From the NCBI GenBank assembly GCA_018398765.1, contig JAHBMJ010003035.1, positions 1 through 13,773 on the forward strand: a stretch of DNA of 13,773 nucleotides, in the 5' to 3' direction. Source of the stretch: Chromera velia (Eukaryota; Sar; Chromeraceae). The stretch's first letter is position 1. Every line of letters starts with the position of its first letter. Below the pieces are notes generated by a model. That model saw only the letters and a list, made by a program, of their open reading frames with translations. It did no database searches and had not been told where the DNA came from. Shown here in pieces: positions 7,171 to 13,773 of this stretch. The position numbers and the translations under genes were made by a program.

Positions 7171-7216
7171 TGAATACCACGCGCCCGAGGAAGAATACCA
7201 CGCACGGCCGCGCGTG

Positions 7217-7226
7217 CACACACATA

Positions 7227-7276
<50 letters not shown>

Positions 7277-7294
7277 GAGAGAGGGGCACAGAAA

Positions 7295-7349
<55 letters not shown>

Positions 7350-7377
7350 GCAGACAGACAGACAGGTAGACAGACAC
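7217..7377. repeat. Compound microsatellite (CA)n(GA)n repeated twice, then (CAGA)n
   Basis: CA units at 7217-7244 pass into GA units at 7245-7272. After a short interruption the same order recurs, CA at about 7296-7328 and GA at 7329-7349, followed by CAGA units to about 7377. The repeated order suggests duplication of a compound unit. VCVCVC and ERERER ORFs across it are artefacts. Confidence 0.95.
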
Positions 7378-7570
7378 AACGAAGGCGGGGAAGAGAGAGA
7401 GAACAACGTGAAAGCGAGAGCAAAGGGCGATAGAGAGGGGCGCTGTCAAACAATCATGCACCACACCCTCACACAGTCAGACTGGAGTAGAGGCAATACA
7501 CGAAAAAAGGAACCCAAGTCGAATTTTCCCGTTGTAGCCGGACCGCCGCCTCGTTCGACTGGGCTTCTGC

Positions 7571-7831
7571 CTACCGATCGAAGCTCAGGTCTTCAGGTGC
7601 TGCGATGGGCCATGACCCTTGGAAGACATTGGACCTTCCCGTTCTGTCTCTTCTTCCTTTCGCGTTCTGCTGAGGTTGAGGAGCTGGGGGGTTTGTGCGC
7701 GTGTAAACCTTAAGACCGCCTTCTTTGGTCACCACCCAATCGCAAGAGAGGGTGGGGACCCCGCCGGTTGCCGCCGTCGGTTTCGCGAGATGGTGATTGA
7801 GTCTAAGCCGCGCTACATTTGTTTTCTTCAT
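7571..7831 (-). CDS. Weak candidate for a small single-exon protein
   Basis: An 86-codon ORF from ATG at 7829-7831 to TAG at 7571-7573. The product is basic at the N-terminus (MKKTNVARLRLNHHL), has a central segment with LSCDWVVTKEGGLKVYTRT, a Pro/Gln linker and an acidic-polar end (WPIAAPEDLSFDR). The amino-acid mix looks more protein-like than its antisense and shifted frames. No family is recognised, there is no splice evidence, and the start context is poor (gagaaATGA). It may be a chance ORF or an exon of an unseen transcript. Confidence 0.3.
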   Translation of the reverse strand: MKKTNVARLRLNHHLAKPTAATGGVPTLSCDWVVTKEGGLKVYTRTNPPAPQPQQNAKGRRDRTGRSNVFQGSWPIAAPEDLSFDR

Positions 7832-8540
7832 TTCTCCACACACTCCTCTCTGCTAATCTGTTGTCTTGACCTCTTTCATTTCTCCATCTGTCGCTCGTCT
7901 CTTTCCGTTTTTTCTCAATCCTCTGCGTCTTGTCGAAGTGTTGAAATAGCTACAGGTCTCGTTCTTGTTCTCTCTCTTTCGGCAAAGCAGGAAACAGGCT
8001 CTCTCTGTATGGTTGTTGTGATGGATTGTCTTGTGTGTTCTCCTGTCCCTCAATGCTTCGTTGCTTAGCTCTGCCCCGATGTTTTCTTTCTCTGCTTCAC
8101 GGGGTGTAGTGAGAGATGCGAGAAATTGGCCATCTCATTTCAGTCTGTTTCGTCAACTCCGTCCGTTCTCTCCTCTGACGTCGTGTGTCCATCCGTCTGT
8201 GTGAAATCTGCATTGTTCTCACTTCTCTCTGGTCATTCCTTGAATCTTCCGCCCCCCTCTCCTCCGTGTAGCGTTCTCGGGCACTCCTGCCTCCTTCCCC
8301 TCCTTTTTTCCTCATGCACTGCCTCTCACTTATCACGTGCTCGCTCGGTCGCCTTGGCAGCTGTATTTGCACTCGTTCGCGTGCTTTGATAATGCAGGCA
8401 AAAAGCAGGGCGGCAGCTGAATGCACACGTGGATTACTGTACGCGTGTGGTTGTCTCGGACTCGACCACTTCACCTTGTGCCCAAACGCCGCGATAGCTG
8501 GCAAAAAAAAAATGAAATGCATGTACTGACTTCGCCTGAC
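7832..8540. other. Non-coding, pyrimidine-rich plus strand
   Basis: T/C-rich on the plus strand, giving purine-rich, Arg/Glu-rich spurious ORFs on the minus strand. No splice-bounded exon, RNA gene or repeat stands out. It resembles UTR or spacer DNA elsewhere in the window. Confidence 0.5.
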
Positions 8541-8660
8541 TATATTTTGATGCAAAAGTGACATTTATAAAGTGTTAATTATTTCAGAAATAACAAAACG
8601 TATTGTCATCCAGGTTGCCATGTGTGGTAGAATATATGTATTCAGTTCACGCTGTTGTTT

Positions 8661-8706
8661 GAATTAAGAACTTAAATTTGAAGTAAGTTCAAAACTAATT
8701 TAATTC
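8661..8706. repeat. Nested inverted repeat
   Basis: GAATTAA (8661-8667) pairs with TTAATTC (8700-8706), and directly inside it GAACTTA (8668-8674) pairs with TAAGTTC (8684-8690) around a 9-nt loop, with a 9-nt bulge on the right side. Confidence 0.65.
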
Positions 8707-8955
8707 ATTTGTAGTTTTACTTAGTTAGTTTACACTAGTTTATTATTAAAACATTCTAAATTTCTGATACAACTGTGAATCATTGCCAGTGTCTATTTCC
8801 TGAAAAATTATTATTAATTACTACCGAGCCTGAGTATTGCCTAGAACCCTACTATGGTAGTTCAAGGAACAACTCTGGTGAAAACAGTTGCTAGACCTAT
8901 TTTAAAGTCTGACCATTTAAGTCATTAGGATTTTAAAGCCATGAAATCATCATAC

Positions 8956-9003
8956 TGATTGATTGATTGATTGATGGATTGATTGATTGATTGATTGATT
9001 GAT
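8956..9003. repeat. (TGAT)n microsatellite
   Basis: About twelve TGAT units with a single TGATGGAT interruption near the middle, inside the AT-rich block. Confidence 0.95.
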
Positions 9004-9308
9004 ATACATAATTATACATAACAATATACTAGTTATTTTTCAGTCATAAAATGAAGAACATTAAGTTTTACTATACAGAATGAACTTCTAATGAATGCCA
9101 AAAGCGTGATTTTTACTAGTCTAGAACTGGTTTTGTAGATTAAGCTTAACTCAGAATGTGACCAAATCTGTCTGTTTCTAGCTACCACCAGTACCATCGG
9201 GATACTCGTACATTAACTATAAAATTGGTAACCGGGCGGCCTAGCGGCCACCGAGTAACCGTCCTACTTTCGTTACTCAAGCTCCTAACCGTACTGTATA
9301 CCCTGTTG

Positions 9309-9365
9309 ACGCCCCCACCCCCCCCTTTTTTTTGACGCCCCCTTCCAGAAGGGGGTTCCCCCTTC
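9309..9365. repeat. C-rich direct repeat and hairpin
   Basis: GACGCCCCC occurs at 9309 and again at 9334. The second copy leads into CCCCCTTC (9338-9345), a CA loop and its exact complement GAAGGGGG (9348-9355), then a third CCCCCTTC at 9358-9365. The central arm can therefore pair with either neighbour. It marks the GC-rich edge of the AT-rich block. Confidence 0.75.
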
Positions 9366-9418
9366 GCTAATCACCTTCTCTCTGGGAGTTCTCTGTTCCG
9401 CTCACTTCTTCCACTCAG

Positions 9419-9442
9419 TCACACTTCTTTGGCGTCTTCAGC
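9419..9442 (-). CDS. Last coding exon of the Tudor-like gene
   Basis: After an acceptor cacttttgcag (9443 side) the sequence reads AEDAKEV and stops at TGA 9419-9421. Entry is in phase 0, matching the phase-0 donor GAGAAG|gtgagg at 9720-9721, so the protein tail runs ...QSEK then AEDAKEV. The intron between them (9443-9720, 278 nt) has both canonical borders. Another acceptor-like site upstream in the intron (ttgtcacag) leads quickly to a stop in the required frame. Confidence 0.55.
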   Translation of the reverse strand, partial: AEDAKEV

Positions 9443-9720
9443 CTGCAAAAGTGTGTTCACTTGCTTGTCTCCTCATTTACCAAGCTAATAGACATCCGGT
9501 AGGCAAACCTGTGACAATGAAGCACGCAGGCAAGAACATGGGAGGCAGGCCAGAACAAGGCAACAAACACGCAAAAAGGAACGATTTGGAAACATTCAGC
9601 CCAACAAACAAAAGTTGCAACGACAGAACCAGGGACCACACACAGTCTCGAACCCAGCAACCAAGAACCACACAAACACCTGCATACTGGAAGTTCAACA
9701 GTAAAATGCCTTTTCCTCAC

Positions 9721-9905
9721 CTTCTCAGACTGCTCAGCCTGCTGCCCGTCAGTCTGTGTTTGGCCCGTCTTTGAGTTCTCAGAGTCCGGTGGGCTCCAAG
9801 GGCTTGCCACACTCTTTGGGGGGGTGTAAGGCTTCCGACGCCGGGCCTCCTCAGATTCTGTGGGTATGAGAGGGTTACGAAGATAACAACGCTCAAAAGT
9901 CCAAC
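9721..9905 (-). CDS. Internal exon, Lys/Arg/Pro/Ser-rich C-terminal region
   Basis: A 185-nt exon bounded by a strong acceptor (gttcctttcag) and a strong donor (GAGAAG|gtgagg). It enters in phase 1 and leaves in phase 0, giving 61 full codons: WTFERCYLRNPLIP, a basic-proline stretch (ARRRKPYTPPK), SPWSPP, and a Gln/Glu/Thr-rich polar end. The first part looks folded, the rest disordered. It joins the terminal exon at 9442 and, upstream, either a short exon ending at 9962 or a more distant one. No named domain is recognised. Its splice borders and frame make it one of the more secure coding calls in the window. Confidence 0.65.
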
Positions 9906-9961
9906 CTGAAAGGAACACAGCAAAACAATATGTATAAAAATGTCAGTCTCGATTCACTTAC

Positions 9962-10040
9962 CAGAGTGTTTCTCAGTCAAATAATCCCAGTAAACGATTA
10001 CAGGAGGAAACGCCAAGACATCGTCCGTAAGTACACGGGT
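9962..10040 (-). CDS. Candidate exon upstream of a 56-nt intron, 5' border unclear
   Basis: A strong donor (CTCTG|gtaagtg) at 9961-9962 in phase 1 matches the phase-1 entry of the exon at 9905 and creates a 56-nt intron. The frame behind it reads FPPVIVYWDYLTEKHSG and continues into WTFERCYL, which looks like natural protein. However, the frame is closed by TGA at 10041-10043, and the only AG in the open stretch is at 9972-9973, which would leave a 10-nt microexon. The coding extent is therefore uncertain. Confidence 0.35.
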
Positions 10041-10660
10041 TCAGAACAAAAAAAAACGCCCCATATCAGACACGAAGGAACGCTGCGTCATGCACAAGGG
10101 GGACAAGAAGGCATGATGATCGATCGCCATTTGCCGCAAGAAAAGCATCTGTATCACTTTTTGTTGTCGCCGTTTGTTTTTGCCTTTTTTTTAGAAACCG
10201 TTTCTTCTCCTTACTTCCTGTACAGAGAGCTTTAGGCTCACTCTCATGAGATAAAGGATAAAAACATGTTTCTACGCTTTTAAACTACTTTACAGGAGAG
10301 ACACGCATGCAGACAGACAAAAAGGCCAGCCAGAGTCGCTGCCAGATGAACAACTAAGACAAACGAACGCACATGCATACACACATACGAACACATGACC
10401 GAAAACACACCCAATGCATGCAGACTGCCGAAGAGCATCGCAGACGCATGCAAGAAGGAAGAAACACCCCGATGGATACCAAGAGGCACAAAGATGTGCA
10501 AAAAGACCAAGATAAGGCCCATGAAATAAACCTGAACAGACCGATCTTCTGCGATGGCACTGGAGACGCGCAACCTGCAAATAGACGGAGCGACCGATAG
10601 TAGGTAGACACACAGGGACCGCAGGAACTCTTTCGTATCCACAAATACACAGACGCGCGT

Positions 10661-10665
10661 ACACA

Positions 10666-10715
<50 letters not shown>

Positions 10716-10840
10716 CACAGACGCACGCACGCACGCACGCACACACATACACATACATACATACACACACACATACACACACACACACACACACGCACAC
10801 ACACACATACATAGAAGCACGCACACACACATACACACAT

Positions 10841-10897
<57 letters not shown>

Positions 10898-10945
10898 GAC
10901 GCACGCACGCACGCACGCACACACATACACATACATACATACACA

Positions 10946-10983
<38 letters not shown>

Positions 10984-11016
10984 CACACATACATAGAAGC
11001 ACGCACACACACATAC

Positions 11017-11051
<35 letters not shown>

Positions 11052-11538
11052 TACACACACACACATATACACATGCACGCATGCACGTATGCACGCACAC
11101 ACGCACACGCACGCACGCACACGCATGCACGCACACACACACGCACACACACATATAGATGCGCACACACAAACACACACACACACACGCGCGTGTGCGC
11201 GCGCGCACGCACGCACGCGCACACAGACGCATACACATACACACAGACGCACACACATGCACACACACATACATACAGACGCACACACACACACACACAC
11301 ACACACAGACTCACACACCATACACACCATACACACTCACACACACATACACACACACACACAAACATACACACACACATACACACACACACACACATAT
11401 ACACATACACACACATGGACATACACATACGCACAGACAAACCGATACACGCAAACCTACACAAACACACCCACAGACATACACACACACATACACACAC
11501 ACACATACACAGACACACACACACACACACACACATAC

Positions 11539-11573
<35 letters not shown>
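10661..11573. repeat. 913-bp CA-rich microsatellite tract in an intron
   Basis: A nearly continuous CA/TACA/GCAC tract. Two successive segments, containing the same order of GACGCACGCACGC, ACATACATACATAC and ATAGAAGCACGC landmarks, are offset by 178-182 bp, showing an internal tandem duplication over about 10718-11031. It lies between coding exons of the minus-strand gene. All Cys/Val-rich and His/Thr-rich ORFs across it are artefacts. Confidence 0.9.
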
Positions 11574-11810
11574 GTGTCACACTTACACAAGTTTCAGGGA
11601 GAGACAGATGGTTACGGAATTGTAATAAAAACACACAGACATCCGGACATCCACATGCGTACATGCATACAAGGAATCGGCAAAAAATGTGACAGCATTG
11701 GCACATAGCTGCAGACACAAACCAAAGAGTCAATCTGTCTTTCTTTTTGTGATATTTGCGACGGCGGGCAGAATGATGGCGGGCACACCGACAGGCATAA
11801 CAGTTTGTAC

Positions 11811-11834
11811 CATTTGGATTCCCTCGCAAGGCAA
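11811..11834 (-). CDS. Possible 24-nt exon after a 79-nt intron
   Basis: A 79-nt stretch (11835-11913) downstream of the exon ending at 11914 looks like a good intron: gtgcgt start, ctaat branch-like sequence, T-rich tract and gagacag end. Reading on in the required phase 1 gives VALRGNPNG, then a weak donor (ATG|gtacaa) also in phase 1, which would fit the exon at 9905. Beyond that donor the frame stays open (NCYACRCARHH), so the exon may be longer. Confidence 0.25.
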
Positions 11835-11913
11835 CTGTCTCAAAGACAAAACAAAATGCACATATTAGAGGAAAAGACGCGAGAAAGGCGGGAGCCTTGT
11901 AGCTTGGACGCAC

Positions 11914-12038
11914 CTGACAGCGTGCCTTCAAGTTCCCCTGCAATCTCTCGAAGCTTCCTCACGTTCTCTTTCACGTCTTCTTTTGGTACCTCGCTCTCCT
12001 TGAACATAAAAAGCGAATCCATCTGTACCTCTTCCTCC
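11914..12038 (-). CDS. Internal exon, end of Tudor-like segment plus helix
   Basis: A 125-nt exon between acceptor gtcctttcag and donor CTGTCAG|gtgcgt. It enters in phase 2, exactly matching the phase-2 donor of the exon at 12557, and leaves in phase 1. It encodes EEEVQMDSLFMFKESEVPKE followed by an amphipathic charged helix (VKENVRKLREIAGELEGTLS), suited to a short coiled coil. The first part continues the strand pattern begun in the previous exon. Three independent agreements (acceptor, donor, phase) make it a confident exon though the family is not certain. Confidence 0.7.
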
Positions 12039-12556
12039 CTGAAAGGACAAAAAGAACATCCCCTGTCACAGTTTGACTCACTCTCATTTGTTTAAACATC
12101 CAAACGCCGTGTGGAGACGACACAAAGAAGGCGATTGCATACATGGAACAGTGAGGTTGACCTCGCTAACTTGGCTTGCTTCAAATAAAAAGACGCCAGG
12201 AGAGAAGAGACAAAGAAACACTTCAAGGAGGACATCATTTTCACCGTTGCTTCTTCGGGAAGCTATACAGAGTTGCAGTGCACGCTATATAGACACGTCA
12301 GACATATTTGCAAACGAGTGTCAAATTAAAGACGGCAAAAAAAAAATAGTAGATAGCAGAATCATGGCTGGCTAGCTTGAAAGGGGCACGGCATCAAGAG
12401 CGACCCCTCTTTCATGTTTCAGAACATCGATCAATGCGCAAGCACGCTGGAATAGATAGTTACTGTAGATGGGAGATGACACAGATTGACATTCAACCTA
12501 GTAAGAAAGCGGAGAAGTAGATACCAGAAAGGGATGCAGCAAAGAGGCAAGCTTAC

Positions 12557-12654
12557 CCGTCAGATGTCGCGATCATGCAGGTGCTCTTCTCACGGTCGAC
12601 CCGCACAACCGCAGCCTCCACTGCGGCACCGCCCCCTTTCCGGATCGCCAACAC
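12557..12654 (-). CDS. Internal exon, Tudor-like beta-barrel segment
   Basis: A 98-nt exon between acceptor gtttgcgcag and donor GACGG|gtaagc. It enters in phase 0 and leaves in phase 2. It encodes VLAIRKGGGAAVEAAVVRVD and then REKSTCMIATSDG. With the preceding LKLNVK and following EEEVQMDSL, this has the spacing of a Tudor-type small barrel: V.A....G..VEA.VV.VD......V...DG.EE.V.....L. Tudor domains bind methylated Arg or Lys in chromatin and RNA-processing proteins, but aromatic-cage residues are not evident here, so binding is not implied. Agenet-like or SGF29-like folds are alternatives. The call as an exon is firm, the domain call weak. Confidence 0.65.
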
Positions 12655-13014
12655 CTGCGCAAACAAAAGTCGGGGACAGACAGAAAGAAAGAAAACACAG
12701 ATATGCACATAAATGAAGGGATCAATCGTGGCAGAACCGATAAGGATTTAGGCAGACAAAACAGAATTGACAAGCAATTCAACGAAGAGACCGAAACGGC
12801 ATGCAAAAGGCGCAAAAGGGGAAAAGTGGAGCTTTTCCTCCTCCTCTTTCCTCCAATGCCTCCCATGTCTCGCTTGATGTGCTCCTTCTCGCATCCTAAC
12901 CATAATTCCTGCTGCCTTTATCTCCCTTCCTCCCCGCCCCTCACTCCCTGTATGCCTCCCGCCCCCCTCTTTAGCCCCCTTCCCCCTTTTCTGTCTCCTT
13001 CTGTAACACAGTCT

Positions 13015-13026
13015 GTATGTGTGTAT

Positions 13027-13057
<31 letters not shown>

Positions 13058-13090
13058 CGAAAAAGGGAGGAAGGGGGAGAGAGAAAGAGA

Positions 13091-13128
<38 letters not shown>
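13015..13128. repeat. (GT)n followed by (GA)n microsatellite
   Basis: GT units occupy about 13015-13057 and GA units about 13077-13128, separated by a short purine stretch. They lie in the intron (12655-13282) of the minus-strand gene. Confidence 0.9.
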
Positions 13129-13129
<1 letters not shown>

Positions 13130-13282
13130 GTATATACTTCCAGGTGTGTGTCTGCCTGCACGTATAAGTGTCTTGACTCTCAGAACATGTTTCGCTGAAA
13201 GAGCTGCCTAGAGACGTTCCATAGGTGTGCGTATTGCGTTCTGCCAGACACACGTACCCGCCTGTACCCTAATTTCTCGTAC

Positions 13283-13480
13283 CTTGACGTTCAGCTTCAG
13301 TTCTTCAATCTATGGCTGCACAGGTTCCACAGAGAACACCGAAATCTCAATAACTGGCGCCTCTTCTGGGTCCCCCTTCTGTCCAAAAAGGGCCTCTGCC
13401 GTGTCTTCATCGATCTTCAGGTCCACCAAGATCACCCCTGTCTCCGCATCCAGCACATGAAGGAGGCTTCCAATCTGCAT
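13283..13480 (-). CDS. First visible exon of the Tudor-like gene, with an in-frame TAG
   Basis: The frame from ATG 13478-13480 (or from an acceptor-like atgcag before 13474) reads IGSLLHVLDAETGVILVDLK, then an acidic segment (IDEDTAEALFGQ, GDPEEAPVIEISVF), and is cut by TAG at 13310-13312. The nine codons after the TAG, IEELKLNVK, stay in the same frame up to a good donor (GTCAAG|gtacga) in phase 0, which joins the next exon at 12654. The TAG therefore sits inside what otherwise looks like one exon. CAG (Gln) is one change away. Alternatives are a nonsense allele, a sequence error, a cryptic small intron ending ccatag, or a gene start further away. Upstream exons, if any, lie beyond the repeats to the right. 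Confidence 0.55.
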
Positions 13481-13609
13481 CCGGCCATACATACAATGCA
13501 GACAGACTGGTATAACAATGGGGGATGCACAAACATGATGTGCAGACAGAGAGACAGACAGACAGATACACATACACATACAGACACATACATACATACA
13601 CATACACAC

Positions 13610-13773
13610 CTACTGTAACACCCACACCCACACCCCCACACCCACACCCACCTCCACACCCACGCCCCGATACCCATACCCCCACACCCACACCCCCATA
13701 CCCCCACACCCCCACACCCACCCCCACACACCCATACACCCACATCCACACACCCACACCCACCCACCCACAC
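13610..13773. repeat. CCCACA/CACCCC minisatellite at right edge
   Basis: A run of degenerate CCCACA, CACCCC and CCATAC units continues to the window end, preceded by CAGA and TACA short repeats from about 13545. On the minus strand it reads TGTGGG. The unit is irregular and differs from common telomeric repeats. Confidence 0.9.

Larger units (their letters stand above)
8541..9250. other. Second AT-rich gene-free block
   Basis: Composition drops sharply to AT-rich from about 8540 and returns to GC-rich at about 9230. No ORF of 60 codons or more occurs in it. It holds a nested inverted repeat at 8661-8706 and a TGAT repeat at 8956-9003. It parallels the block at 155-900 in composition but shares no repeat I could find by eye. 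Possibly a decayed insertion. Confidence 0.6.

Noticed and set aside
8097-8564. 155-codon minus-strand Arg/Glu-rich ORF
   Set aside because: It is explained by the pyrimidine-rich plus strand; the residues are compositional and no motif is seen.
10280-11708. Long ORFs of Cys/Val repeats (minus) and His/Thr repeats (plus), up to 436 codons
   Set aside because: They are translations of the CA/TACA microsatellite in every frame. No non-repeat domain is present apart from the flanks.
13610-13773. Telomere-like repeat at the window edge
   Set aside because: The CCCACA/CACCCC units are irregular and mixed, unlike a uniform telomere repeat, and they adjoin other microsatellites.

Overview
This is eukaryotic nuclear DNA. 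Coding signal is split into short exons bounded by GT/AG splice sites with matching reading phases. Simple-sequence repeats are abundant, no bacterial-style operon is visible, and the one family I can name with confidence is a eukaryotic-type ISCA1. Mixed base composition, compact introns (candidates of 56 to about 630 nt) and CT-rich non-coding DNA would fit a protist such as a chromerid alveolate, but that species guess is weak. The nuclear code looks standard.

Layout. 1-154: end of a possible exon running in from the left, then an AT-rich gene-free block to about 900 with hairpins and a TACCGA repeat cluster. 900-1790: non-coding, with a purine tetranucleotide repeat. 1797-2048 (+): weak candidate for the last exon of a gene. 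2045-4629 (-): probable multi-exon gene for a disordered Pro/Ser/Gly-rich protein with two PPPGF motifs and DAFNF repeats. 5058-5603 (-): probable small gene with an acidic C-terminus and a faint FOP/CEP20-like N-terminus, apparently broken by a 1-nt frameshift. 6084-6458 (+): intronless ISCA1-like iron-sulfur assembly protein, the best-supported gene. 6459-9400: mostly non-coding, with a compound CA/GA microsatellite, a weak small ORF at 7571-7831 (-), a second AT-rich block and a TGAT repeat. 9419-13480 (-): a multi-exon gene of which five exons can be placed by splice sites and phase. It has a Tudor-like middle segment and a Lys/Pro/Ser-rich tail. Its introns carry large microsatellites, including a tract of about 0.9 kb, and its first visible exon contains an in-frame TAG. 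13610-13773: CCCACA-type minisatellite running off the right end.

The genes show no shared pathway. The small acidic-tail gene and ISCA1 are divergently arranged across about 480 bp; the other two minus-strand genes appear to be separate units. I see no CRISPR array, rRNA, tRNA, intact transposon or other clear new system. The most informative oddities are the two apparent coding disruptions (13310-13312 and 5143-5147), an upstream ORF ending 2 nt before the ISCA1 start, and the very long intronic CA tract with its internal duplication of about 180 bp.
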